From Clostridia bacterium UC5.1-1E11 (GTDB lineage: Bacteria; Bacillota; Clostridia; Oscillospirales; Acutalibacteraceae): a stretch of DNA of 64,000 bases. The DNA lies in NCBI GenBank assembly GCA_001305115.1, contig BCAA01000001.1:62001-126000 (forward strand). The letters are read 5' to 3'. The position numbers and the translations under genes were made by a program. Shown piece by piece: positions 46,098-55,127 of the stretch. How positions within the stretch are numbered: position 1 is the first letter of the stretch; each line of letters opens with the position of its first letter. The notes under the pieces were generated by a model. That model saw nothing but the letters and a program-made list of their open reading frames with translations. It made no database searches and was not told the origin of the DNA.

Positions 46098-47467
46098 ATG
46101 GCGCCAAAAGTAAAGAGCATCTATGTGTGCTCGGAATGTGGATTTGAATCTGCCAAATGGTATGGAAAATGTCCGGGATGTGGACAATGGAATACCATGA
46201 ATGAGGAGATAAAAGAATCCATCTCTGCTAAAAGCAGTCTTATATCGGCAAGACCTACGCTTCATCGCCCTATGCGGATCGATGAAATCAGCGCCGAAGA
46301 AGAAGCTCGCTATCATACCGGCCTAACAGAGCTCGATCGTGTACTTGGTGGGGGGATTGTGAAGGGATCTCTTATCCTCATAAGTGGGGAACCCGGCATT
46401 GGCAAATCCACTATACTGCTGCAAATCTGTGAGTTTTTGGGGAAATCATTGCGTATTCTCTATGTATCCGGCGAGGAATCCGGTCGGCAGATCAAACTCC
46501 GCGCTGCACGTCTTGGTGTTCATAGCGAAAACCTTTATATTTTGACCGAAACGGACGTTCAAAATGTCGTGGAGCAAATTCGCAGCGATCAACCCGATTT
46601 AGTCATGGTTGATTCTATTCAAACCATGAATTTTACAGATTTAAATTCCTCGCCTGGCAGCGTCACACAAGTGCGCGAATGTACGAATACATTGATGCGC
46701 GCAGCCAAAGCGCTGGAAATTCCGATTCTCCTAGTGGGACATGTCAATAAGGATGGCGCTATCGCCGGTCCAAAAGTCTTAGAGCATATTGTAGATGCCG
46801 TTCTCTATTTTGAAGGAGACCGACAGATGACCTACCGTATCTTGCGGGCTGTAAAAACCGTTATGGCTCTACAAATGAGATCGGTGTGTTTGATATGGGG
46901 GACAACGGGCTTCACCAAGTGGACAACCCCTCATTGGCTATGTTGGCCGGCCGGCCTATTCATGTCTCTGGGACTTGTGTCACCTGTGTGATGGAGGGTT
47001 CTCGTCCCATTTTAGCAGAAATTCAAGGCTTAGCTTCCACTTCAAACTTCGGAAACCCTCGTAGAATGTCAACTGGTTTTGATTATAATCGCATGTCTCT
47101 CTTATTAGCCGTCCTGGAAAAACGAGCTGGATACTACTTCTCCAATTTGGATGCTTACATCAATGTGGTTGGAGGACTTCGCTTAGATGAACCTGCCGCT
47201 GATCTTGCGGTTGCCATGGCGCTGGTGTCCAGCCTGAAAGATGTCCCCATCCGTGATGACGCCATGGTTATCGGAGAAGTTGGGCTGGCCGGTGAATTGC
47301 GCTCTGTCTCCCGAATGGATGCCCGAATTGGTGAAGCACAACGGCTTGGCTTTCATCGCTGTGTGTTGCCCTATTCTAACTTAAAGCAGATTCATACACA
47401 ACATGCCGGTATGGAACTGATCGGCGTTAAAGATGTTCGGGAAGCATTTGACGCATTAACTTCATGA
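46098..47467 (+). CDS. radA: DNA repair protein RadA
   Basis: A 456-aa RecA-like helicase/branch-migration protein. An N-terminal zinc finger (CSECG...CPGCG), Walker A GEPGIGKST, the RadA-specific KNRYG motif and a C-terminal Lon-like domain (GGLRLDEPAADLAVAMALVSS) are present. The KNRYG motif appears only after adding one A to A5 46853-46857, giving AVKNRYGSTNEIGVFDMG. ATG 46098 (MAPKVKSIYVC) is the conventional start, with GGGGGAT upstream. Confidence 0.92.
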
Positions 47468-47478
47468 TAGGATCGTTT

Positions 47479-47652
47479 TCAAACATGCGGTGGAATTTCG
47501 CTTGTCTGTACTTCCGGTCGCACCCGTGGGGTTACTTTGATGCAATGAACGCAACCATCTCCTGTATAGTTTGTGATGGCAGACGGCATCTCCAAGCTAC
47601 AATAGCCGTCCCGTTGATAAATACAATCCTCATCACATTGAATGATACTCAT
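47479..47652 (-). CDS. small Cys-rich protein (57 aa)
   Basis: A short gene found by reading the minus strand of the gap after radA. It encodes 57 aa starting MSIIQCDEDCIYQRDGYCSL, with further Cys in DGCVHC, so five Cys in a C-x3-C...C...C-x2-C pattern fit for a metal site. AGAGGTGA lies 6-8 bases before the ATG. Small clostridial proteins with the CxxDCxYQxDGYC pattern exist and are sometimes mislabelled hydroxymyristoyl-ACP dehydratase. The function is unknown. It is convergent with radA, with 11 bases between stops. Confidence 0.72.
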   Translation of the reverse strand: MSIIQCDEDCIYQRDGYCSLEMPSAITNYTGDGCVHCIKVTPRVRPEVQTSEIPPHV

Positions 47653-47735
47653 TCCCATTCACCTCTTTTCATCTGAAAATTATAAAGTGGCATGGATATT
47701 TTGATCCTTTTTCGTGAAGAATATGCACGGGTTCT

Positions 47736-47780
47736 AAAACACGCTTTGACCGACTATATAGATCGGTCAAAGCGTGTTTT
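47736..47780 (+). terminator. terminator downstream of radA
   Basis: Arms AAAACACGCTTTGACCGA / TCGGTCAAAGCGTGTTTT (18 bp), then further T (T7 in total). It lies beyond the antisense Cys-rich gene, so a radA transcript would run antisense through that gene. Confidence 0.82.
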
Positions 47781-47856
47781 TTTGATCGAAAACCTATAGG
47801 AGAGAGGAGTATATTTCTTCCCCACACTCACACAATAGAAAAACGGGGGGATGGCA

Positions 47857-48859
47857 ATGAAAAAATATGTACAGTTATTTTCCTTTACATGTGTAGCAAT
47901 TGCCGCTATTTTTATAGCAGGAAATGTTATAAAAGGCACTACAGCGCAAGCAACCATAGTAAAGGTAGAAAGCTTGACAGCAGAAAGCTCTGTTACTTGC
48001 AGCGGGAAGGTCGAACGTGTGTCCGTACGAAGCGTTTATCCTCCTGCTCCAGCCTCAGTCAAGAATGTCTACGTGGAGGTAGGAGATCATGTAGAAGAAG
48101 GGGAGACTTTAATGGACATTCTTGTGACGGCTTCTGCATCAGAAAAGGAAGTATTACAGGAAACATATGCTGCCCTGTTGAGTGAATATACACAGGCTGA
48201 TTTACCTTTAGCAGATTTCTCTTCCACAGAGCAAGAGGAGGATGAACAGCGTTTATCCGCTCCGATCAGCGGTCAAGTCACTGCTGTATCTATAACCAAT
48301 CAGGGGACGTTAGAGTTTGGAAAGCCAGCAGTTACCATCGCCAGCGATGAGGGACTGCAAGTTCGTCTTTCCGTCAATGAGTCACAGATTTCAGATATCC
48401 AGGTTGGGCAAAAAGCAGAAATCACCGGCGTTGGATTCCATACGTGTTATACAGGGACTGTAAAAAATATATCCTCTGAAGCCAAGCAGGTCGTTTCTAC
48501 AACCGGGCAGGAAACCGTTGTAGAGGTAATTGTAAGTGTTGACAACCCAGGAAACGATATAAAACCCGGCTATACAGCCAAGGCCAAAATTATTACCGCT
48601 CAAAATGATAATGTTTTAATCGCGCCATATGAGGCAGTTCGTGCCGAAGAAGATGGCACGGAATATGTCTTAAAACTGAAAGGGCAACGTGCAATAAAAA
48701 ACGCCTGTCCAAACAGAAGGAGAATTTGAAGATGGATTCGGTGTAACTTCCGGAATTGAAGAGGGCGATCAAATTATTATTAATCCTGACACAATCTCGG
48801 ATGGAGAACACGTCATTGCAACACAAGAGGAAAGGGTAACGGGTGATTCCGATGCTTGA
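47857..48859 (+). CDS. HlyD/MacA-like efflux adaptor
   Basis: A membrane-anchored periplasmic-adaptor-like protein of about 333 aa. It has an N-terminal anchor (YVQLFSFTCVAIAAIFIAGNVI), a split lipoyl/barrel-sandwich (VSVRSVYPPAPASVKNVYVEVGDHVEEGETLM and LSAPISGQVTAVSITNQGTLEFG) and beta-barrel domains. The frame is lost at A6 48696-48701. Removing one A gives AIKTPVQTEGEFEDGFGVTSG and the full C-terminus ending at 48859, which overlaps the permease gene by 17 bases. ATG 47857 is spaced six bases from GGGGGG (ATG 47851 is too close). It works with the next gene's permease. Confidence 0.82.
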
Positions 48860-50036
48860 TCTGATCCATTCTGCGTACCGAAGTTTGGGTAGAAAGCGCG
48901 GCCGTACCGCACTAACAATTTTAGGCATTGCCATCGGGGTCGCTTCTGTTATCTTGATCGGGAATATCAGTCAATGTGGGACAAACGCGCTCACGAATGA
49001 ACTGGAGAGCTTGGGGCTGGGAGGATTGACCATTTCTTGTAATTCAGAAGCAAATGTAACCCTAGATGAAGAAGAGCTACATTTAGTGAAAGAGTGTAAC
49101 CAAGTGGAGCAAGCCACCCCCATATTGATGCAAAGCACTTCTGTCTCTGTGAGGAACGAAGATACCAGCGCTTTACTCTGGGGAATCGATACTTCTGCAA
49201 ATCAAATTGTATCCATCCAAATCCTATATGGTAGAATGTTCAGCAATAAAGAAGTGAGTACTGCAGCCAATGTCTGTTTGGTAGATGAAGCGTTCTCCCA
49301 GAAGGCATATCACCGGAGTAATATCATTGGAAAACATATCTCGATTCAATGTGGTGGTTCTTTGGAAGACTTTGAAGTCGTAGGCGTCATTAAGACAGGT
49401 AGCGGTCTGCTCCAAAATATGTTGGGCAATTACATTCCCACCTTCGTCTATGTTCCCTATACAACTGTACAGACCGCCCTGGGCCGCAGTAATTTCGACC
49501 AAATAGCTGTGAAAATTGATTCTGATAGCAGCGTAGAAAGCGCAGGGAAATCCATCACAGCAATTTTAAATCAAAATAATGGTACAGCAGATGCATTTGT
49601 CTCTAATAATCTTGCCAAACAAAAAGATGGACTGACCTCAATCTTGGACATTGTCACGCTCGTTTTATCTGCCGTAGGGGCAATTTCTCTTTTGGTGGCA
49701 AGTCTAAGCATTATGACTGTTATGTTAGTATCGGTTAGCGAACGAACACGAGAGATCGGCATAAAAAAAGCCATTGGCGCTAGACAAGTCAATATTATGA
49801 TGGAATTCCTATTGGAGGCTATTTTAATTTCAGCGATTGGCTGTGCCATTGGAATCATGGTTGGATACCTTGTTTCTTTTGCCGGAGCCTCTCTTGTTGG
49901 AATGTCCCTTGGGGTACGATGGGATGTTCTCCTTCTAGCAATCCTATTTTCTTTATGTACAGGTACAATTTTCGGAGTCTATCCAGCCTACAAAGCGTCC
50001 AAGCTTCGCCCAGTAGATGCTTTAAGGATGGAATAG
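48843..50036 (+). CDS. MacB/FtsX-like ABC transporter permease
   Basis: A 397-aa membrane subunit with the MacB_PCD layout. It has one N-terminal helix (RTALTILGIAIGVASVILIG), a large extracytoplasmic domain and three C-terminal helices with the FtsX core SVSERTREIGIKKAIGARQVNIMMEFLLEA. GTG 48843 is well spaced from AAAGGG; ATG 48852 is an alternative. It lacks an ATPase domain, and no ATPase gene lies before or after it, unlike the usual adaptor-ATPase-permease order (YknXYZ). Confidence 0.87.
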   Translation: MIPMLDLIHSAYRSLGRKRGRTALTILGIAIGVASVILIGNISQCGTNALTNELESLGLGGLTISCNSEANVTLDEEELHLVKECNQVEQATPILMQSTSVSVRNEDTSALLWGIDTSANQIVSIQILYGRMFSNKEVSTAANVCLVDEAFSQKAYHRSNIIGKHISIQCGGSLEDFEVVGVIKTGSGLLQNMLGNYIPTFVYVPYTTVQTALGRSNFDQIAVKIDSDSSVESAGKSITAILNQNNGTADAFVSNNLAKQKDGLTSILDIVTLVLSAVGAISLLVASLSIMTVMLVSVSERTREIGIKKAIGARQVNIMMEFLLEAILISAIGCAIGIMVGYLVSFAGASLVGMSLGVRWDVLLLAILFSLCTGTIFGVYPAYKASKLRPVDALRME

Positions 50037-50125
50037 ATAATAGGGGAAAGTGATCCATAGAATGCCGTCATAGGGTCTAATAACTCTTATACTCCATTCT
50101 ATGGATATAACTTACCTTAGTGAAA

Positions 50126-50242
50126 CTACTTGACGATAGCTCTCTTGAAAGACTCCACCATACCATCATTCATTTGGTAGTATTTTGTTTGCACATTTAC
50201 CGTTATTCCAAAGTCTAAGCGCTTCGAATCAATAATCGGATA
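50126..50242 (-). pseudogene. probable IS3-type transposase C-terminal fragment
   Basis: On the minus strand an open stretch of about 40 codons reads KRLDFGITVNVQTKYY then QMNDGMVESFKRAIVK. It resembles the end of the IS3-family DDE domain (FGIT...DNA..ESF...LK, with the third catalytic Glu). There is no start and the rest is missing. The match is by eye only. Confidence 0.35.
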
Positions 50243-50243
50243 G

Positions 50244-50459
50244 GGCGTCTACAAAGACCTCCGCCGTGCGGCAAAGCTCTTTCGTGTCAAAGATATTCAC
50301 ATTTCGCCGCACTCGGCCCGCAAGCTCTATGCAGTGAGCGAGTACCGCAGGACCGGCAGCATTGAGCGGGTGAAGGAACTGCTGAACCACGAGGATGAGG
50401 CGGTGACAATCTTGTATGCAATGGCAGATCAACTTGAACTGCGCCGCAGGAAAAAATAA
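50244..50459 (+). pseudogene. C-terminal fragment of tyrosine integrase
   Basis: A 71-codon open stretch reads VKDIHISPHSARKLYAV, then TGSIERVKELLNHEDEAVTILYAMAD, ending in a Lys/Arg-rich tail. It matches the C-terminal catalytic box of mobile-element integrases (HxxR, H, and the nucleophile Tyr in LYAMAD). The N-terminal two thirds and the start are missing. It is a relic of an excised or decayed element. The downstream bases to 50680 include a short ORF with a good ribosome site (ATGGCCAACGCCGATTGG, about 50545) and a weak hairpin with T-run (50642-50669), but nothing recognisable. Confidence 0.7.
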
Positions 50460-50680
50460 GCCACTGTTTGGTAGCATTCCGTTACGCTCCTACGCATTTA
50501 CTGTTACCCTAAGATTAGGCGCTGCGATCCTACGGAAAGGAGGATGGCCAACGCCGATTGGGCAAAACCCTTTATTTTGTCTGCGCAGCGTAAATTGCCG
50601 GCAATACCTTGCGCGAGAGCGCCGGGAACACAACAGAAGAGAAGGAGCCCCGAAGGGCCCCTATTTTTTGAAGGTTAGGC

Positions 50681-50710
50681 AATTAGACAAAATAAATATT
50701 TTGTCTAATT
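50681..50710. repeat. 30-bp palindrome upstream of tyrosine recombinase
   Basis: Arms AATTAGACAAAATA and TATTTTGTCTAATT are perfectly complementary (14 bp each) around a central AA. The size fits a tyrosine recombinase core site (two 11-bp arms and an 8-bp middle) or a strong operator. Confidence 0.85.
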
Positions 50711-50740
50711 TAGGTAGGAGTAGAATTACATAATACCGTT

Positions 50741-50769
50741 TTGTAAAACCAAATTTCTCATGGTATAAT
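50741..50769 (+). promoter_or_regulatory. promoter of recombinase-glycosyltransferase operon
   Basis: TTGTAA (50741-50746), 17 bases, TATAAT (50764-50769) with extended -10 (ATGGTATAAT). It lies 31 bases after the palindrome. Confidence 0.72.
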
Positions 50770-50858
50770 CGTTTGTAACGATTCGGTGAATGACTTCAAT
50801 TAACTTTCATTTTATCGAATCTTTTGAAAATCTATATTTAAGAAGTTGATGATACATA

Positions 50859-51927
50859 ATGAAACCAGAATTACTTTCCGAGGCGCCACAAATTATCCGA
50901 GAGTTCCTGGGATATTTAGGAACCATAAAAAGGAAAATCAGAAAAAACAGTTGAAGAATACTATTTAGACCTACGCACGTTTTTTCGATATATTAAATTA
51001 TCAAGAAACTTGGTTCCAAATGGTACACCGTTTGAAGAAATTTCAATTGCAGATATCAATATCGATTTGATACGAACCATAACTTTAACCCAAGTATTTG
51101 AATATATGAATTATCTAACAAACGTTCGGAACAATAAACCTGCAACACGTTCACGTAAGGTTTCGAGCCTCCGTACTTTTTTTAAATACTTGACCAATAA
51201 AACCAATCAACTGGAAGTTAATCCAGTTTTAGAGTTAGAAACTCCTAAGCTACGTTCAGCTCTGCCAAAATACTTAACATTCGAACAAAGCATCGATCTT
51301 TTGACAAGAGTTGAGGGAAAAAATAAAGAACGGGATTATTGTATTCTAGTTTTATTTCTCAATTGTGGCTTACGTCTATCCGAATTGGTTGGATTAAATA
51401 TCAGCGATGTCCGTCAGAGTTCCCACACCATACGAGTTCTTGGAAAAGGAAATAAAGAACGGATTGTCTATTTAAACGACGCCTGTCAAGATGCCATTAA
51501 ACGTTATCTAGCTGTACGCCCGCACGATGGATTGATCGATCGAAAGGCTCTGTTCATCAGTGGACAACACAAACGGATCAGCCCCAAAACCGTCCAGTAT
51601 CTGGTCAAAAAGTATCTTGCTCAGATTGACTTAAGTGGTCCTGGGTATTCTGTGCATAAACTGCGCCATACTGCGGCTACATTGATGTACCAACATGGCC
51701 ATGTGGATATTCGAGTCTTAAAAGATATCTTAGGACATGAGAACCTTGGTACCACAGAGATCTATACCCATTTATCCGATCAGCAGATGGAACAAGCTGC
51801 CAATGCCAATCCTTTAGCACATGTAAAGCCGCGTATAAAAAACACTACAGCCATTACATCCCCCGAAAAGGCAAAAGAAAAAGAAGAAGATTCTTCAACA
51901 AGAGGGTTACCACATGACATCGAATAA
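50859..51927 (+). CDS. XerC/D-like tyrosine recombinase
   Basis: A site-specific recombinase of about 355 aa. The N-terminal SAM-like core-binding domain (FLGYLGTIKGKSEKTVEEYYLDL, after correction) is followed by the catalytic domain. The catalytic residues are Arg in NCGLRLSELVGL, HxLRH in VHKLRHTAATLMYQHG, His in LGHENLG and Tyr in TEIYTHL. The C-terminal tail is about 45 residues longer than XerC/D and rich in Lys/Glu. The frame is broken at A5 50927-50931; one A fewer restores it. Its end overlaps the glycosyltransferase start by 14 bases, so the two are co-translated, an odd pairing. Confidence 0.87.
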
Positions 51928-53065
51928 AAGAATACTATACTGCGCATCAACCCCGGGTCATATTTTACACTTTCATCTCCCCTATCTTCGGGCATTTCGT
52001 TCTCTGGGATACGAAGTGTGGGTTGCAGTAAATCGCTATGTAGAAATTCCTTTTGCAGATCGGGTCATTTCTTTTCCCTTCGAAAAAAGTCTATTGAGCA
52101 CCCAAAATATCCACGCAATCTGCGCAGCTCGAAAGTTGTTTTCCGAGCAAGACTTTGCGATTGTTAGCACACATACTACATTGGCAAGCGCAGTAATTCG
52201 AGCGGCTCTTTTAACAGTTCCTGCCAAAAAGCGACCTCTCATTTTTTGTACTTCGCATGGTTATCTGTTTTCTGAAAAAGACGGTCTAAAAAAATGGCGT
52301 TATCTTTTGCCAGAAAAGCTCTGTGCAAACATTACGGATGTTACATTCGTGATGAACCGCGAGGATCTTGGTATTGCCCAAAAGCATCATCTCTATAAAG
52401 GACAACTGTGTTTTACAAATGGAATGGGGCTAGATCTTCATCAATATCGTCCGTACTCGAAAGAAGAACGTAAACATAAACGCGAGGAAGCAGGATACAC
52501 CGAACAGGAGTTTCTTTTTGTCTATGCTGCAGAATTTTCAGATCGAAAAAATCAAGCTCTTTTGATTCACGCATTTGCGTCCTTTGTTCAAAACCATCCT
52601 GAAGGAAGACTTTTATTAGCGGGTAACGGCGCTCTTGAGAAAGCATGTAAAGAACTTGTAAAAACCTTAGGCATCGAAAGACAAGTCTCCTTTTTAGGTT
52701 ATGTGAAACAGATGGAAAATCTCTATCCCCTCTGTGATGTATCTGTCACTTGTAGTCGAATTGAAGGATTGCCTTTTAATGTAATGGAGTCCATGGCATG
52801 CGGCCTTCCTGTAGTAGCCAGCAACATCAAAGGGCACCAAGAACTGGTTATTCCCGGGCAGACTGGTTTTCTGTTCTCCAGCGGGGATCAAGACGCCTGT
52901 GCACAGCAGCTGGAAAAAGCCTATCAATCGCGGAGCCAATTTGAATATTACCGAGCCAATGCCTTACAGCACGTTCAACAATATAACTTACAACATATCC
53001 TACCGCAAAATATGGGTTTTTATTTGGATGCTATCGATCAAATAAAGAAAATGAATAGTCAATAG
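51914..53065 (+). CDS. GT4-family glycosyltransferase
   Basis: A 383-aa GT-B enzyme for surface glycan assembly. The N-terminal acceptor domain (PGHILHFHLPYLRAFRSLGYEVWVAV; TSHGYLFSEKDG) is followed by the nucleotide-sugar domain. The GT4 elements are FVYAAEFSDRKNQALLIHAFA, LLLAGNG, SFLGYV and the E-x7-E motif in SRIEGLPFNVMESMACGLPVVAS. It resembles EPS transferases. Its start lies inside the recombinase gene. A terminator follows at 53164. Confidence 0.9.
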   Translation: MTSNKRILYCASTPGHILHFHLPYLRAFRSLGYEVWVAVNRYVEIPFADRVISFPFEKSLLSTQNIHAICAARKLFSEQDFAIVSTHTTLASAVIRAALLTVPAKKRPLIFCTSHGYLFSEKDGLKKWRYLLPEKLCANITDVTFVMNREDLGIAQKHHLYKGQLCFTNGMGLDLHQYRPYSKEERKHKREEAGYTEQEFLFVYAAEFSDRKNQALLIHAFASFVQNHPEGRLLLAGNGALEKACKELVKTLGIERQVSFLGYVKQMENLYPLCDVSVTCSRIEGLPFNVMESMACGLPVVASNIKGHQELVIPGQTGFLFSSGDQDACAQQLEKAYQSRSQFEYYRANALQHVQQYNLQHILPQNMGFYLDAIDQIKKMNSQ

Positions 53066-53163
53066 AAAGCGTTGATTTTTATTGACTATTCGCATAAGAT
53101 TATCAATGAATCCATATCTGATAGTCTGATAGACAGTAAATAAGCAACGGAAAATAACACAAC

Positions 53164-53197
53164 AGCCGGACGGATAATAAATCCGCCCGGCTTTCTT
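53164..53197 (+). terminator. terminator of recombinase-glycosyltransferase operon
   Basis: Stem AGCCGGACGGAT / ATCCGCCCGGCT (one mismatch) then TTCTT. Confidence 0.7.
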
Positions 53198-53276
53198 ACT
53201 GAAAGGCCTCATATAACCATGTTACAGAAAAGTAAAATGCTTGTCCCAATGATTCTTTTATCTTAACTTTTTATCT

Positions 53277-54170
53277 TTACCCTAACTTTGCCCGCGGATG
53301 ACACTGATTATATACCTCTTTAAAATGATCGTTCAGTAGATGTACATACACCTGTGTGGATGATATATCTGCATGCCCCAACATCGCTTGAATGTCCTTG
53401 AGATCTGCTCCATTTTCCAATAGATGCAGAGCGAAGGAGTGGCGTAAAGTATGCGGAGTAATCTCCTTTATGATACCTGCCTGTTCTGCATATCCTTTTA
53501 CGATCTTCCAGAATCCCTGTCGGGTCAAACGCTTTCCATTCAGATTGGTAAACAAAGCTTGTCCGCCATCCGGAGAAAGGATAAGACTGCGTACACGAAG
53601 AATATAGTCCGATATAGCTGCAACTGCTGTCGCATACACCGGGATCATACGCTCTGATTTGCCGTTTCTACAACACAACATTCCAGCCCGTAGGTTGATG
53701 TCATTGACATCGAGAGCCACCAATTCCGACGAACGAATTCCTGTCGCATAGAGTAACTCCAACATAGCCTTATCGCGGCAGCCCTTCGGTTCCGTTGGAT
53801 CGGGCTGGCTAAGGAGTAAGTCAATTTCCTCCCCGCTTAGAATCTGTGGCAGCTTTTTCGGCGTCTTTTCCAGCTTTATGTTTCGAGCTGGATTAGCAGT
53901 TGCCAAGTTATTCTGCATCAAAAAATAATAGAAGCAACGGATCGATGCCACATTTCTTGTAATTGTCGCACTGGACTTTTTTAACTCCAACAAACGATCG
54001 ACGTATCGTTCCATTTGGGCTTCATCAACCAAGGCAGGGTCATCCATTCCTTGCTGCGATAGATACGCAAGAAAATGCTCCACATCCCGAAGATAGGAGT
54101 CCAGCGTATTGTCTGAGACATTTTTTTGATTCACCAAGTAGTCGCTGAAATCCAAACAAAAGTCTTTCAT
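53277..54170 (-). CDS. xerD: tyrosine recombinase XerD
   Basis: A 297-aa recombinase of the usual XerD length, resolving chromosome dimers at dif with XerC. The core-binding domain (FSDYLVNQKNVSDNTLDSYLRDVEHF) and catalytic residues are Arg in YATGIRSSELVALD, HTLRHSFALHLLENGADL, His in MLGHADIS and Tyr in TQVYVHL. It lies 14 bases after spoIIM, an arrangement also known near xerD (ripX) in B. subtilis. ATG 54170 gives the conventional MKDF start; the ribosome site AAGGGG is rather distant. Confidence 0.9.
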   Translation of the reverse strand: MKDFCLDFSDYLVNQKNVSDNTLDSYLRDVEHFLAYLSQQGMDDPALVDEAQMERYVDRLLELKKSSATITRNVASIRCFYYFLMQNNLATANPARNIKLEKTPKKLPQILSGEEIDLLLSQPDPTEPKGCRDKAMLELLYATGIRSSELVALDVNDINLRAGMLCCRNGKSERMIPVYATAVAAISDYILRVRSLILSPDGGQALFTNLNGKRLTRQGFWKIVKGYAEQAGIIKEITPHTLRHSFALHLLENGADLKDIQAMLGHADISSTQVYVHLLNDHFKEVYNQCHPRAKLG

Positions 54171-54184
54171 GTTTCTTCTACCCC

Positions 54185-54820
54185 TTAAAACGAAAAAAGC
54201 CCCGCAAAGCAAACCGTTGTCAACAGGTCAAGAAGCGCTGCCAAAAAACACATCGCTAAAACAGCGCCGTAGCGAAGGCAGTAAAGTTTCATCCCTGAAC
54301 CGGCAGTCCCTGTGATCCGACGGGAGAACCGCATACTCTCCCTTCCTGCCAATAATAAAGCCAAACAACATACAAACGCACCGGGAAGGATGACCAAGAA
54401 GTGAAAAATCACTCCATGAAAACCGTGAGCGGCATATAAATAACCGGAAGTCAAGCCCAATCCTAAACCACGAAAAAACAAAACTGCTGGAACTGCAAAG
54501 ACTCCCCATAATGAAAGGCCACAAAGGAAACACACCAGCACAAACAAAAAAGAGGACGCAAAAGATGCAGAAAAACAGAAAAAGCCGGCTGTGTCGCCCT
54601 TTCCTGGAAGTTGCTATAAAACAGAAAATCCATCTTGTCCAGAATGGAAGGCGCTACACTTCGAGTGACAATCGCACCTGCGATCATTCCTACCAGGAAG
54701 CACAACGCTAAAAAAATAGCTGCTGTATTGGCACGAACCGCCTGGATCAAACTGGCTTTGTCAACTAGACGCCCCTTCCACTTATCAAGCTGAAAAAACG
54801 TTTGTCCCTTTTATTTTCAT
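54185..54820 (-). CDS. spoIIM: stage II sporulation protein M
   Basis: A membrane protein of the SpoIIDMP complex that thins septal peptidoglycan during engulfment. After two corrections it has about 211 aa, the normal size. The corrected N-terminus is MKIKGTNVFQLDKWKGRL, preceded by GGGGAGGCGG. The family core is VGMIAGAIVTRSV, then a corrected RPLFLFVLVCFLCGLSLWG, GLTSGYLYAAHGFHGVIFHFLVILPGA. The breaks are plus-strand A6 54793-54798 (one base too many) and A6 54546-54551 (one too few). It is first of a spoIIM-xerD operon. Confidence 0.85.
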
Positions 54821-55080
54821 GAAACCGCCTCCCCAAAGGTTGCTCACTTTAAAGGTATGCGCGGCTCGGGACAAATATGATTTTCTGTTCCTTCCTTTGA
54901 AAAAGCCTCCCGCTCTTATCAAATTATCTAGTATATACTATAATACATTTCAAAATGTAGTGCAATATCCCAAGACATATTTCTTGCATTTTCATACATG
55001 TATATCTTTTGGATACATTTCAAATTATGTAAACTTAATATTTTTATGTAAACTAGATTATGTAAAATCAATTTGCATAA
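54821..55080. other. AT-rich gap between spoIIM and scfB
   Basis: No gene. A small palindrome TACATTT-CA-AAATGTA (about 54946-54961) and several TATA-like boxes lie upstream of spoIIM. A sporulation-sigma promoter is likely here but could not be pinned down. Confidence 0.3.
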
Positions 55081-55119
55081 AAATACACGCGGGTGTATAT
55101 TCCGCATCCGCGTGTATTT
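55081..55119 (-). terminator. terminator of scf operon
   Basis: A perfect 12-bp stem AAATACACGCGG / CCGCGTGTATTT, followed on the minus strand by TTTTTATG. Confidence 0.82.
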
Positions 55120-55127
55120 AACGCCGT

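Noticed and set aside
50545-50680. 44-codon frame with a good ribosome site after the integrase relic
   Set aside because: No similarity recognised, and the composition looks like non-coding remnant.
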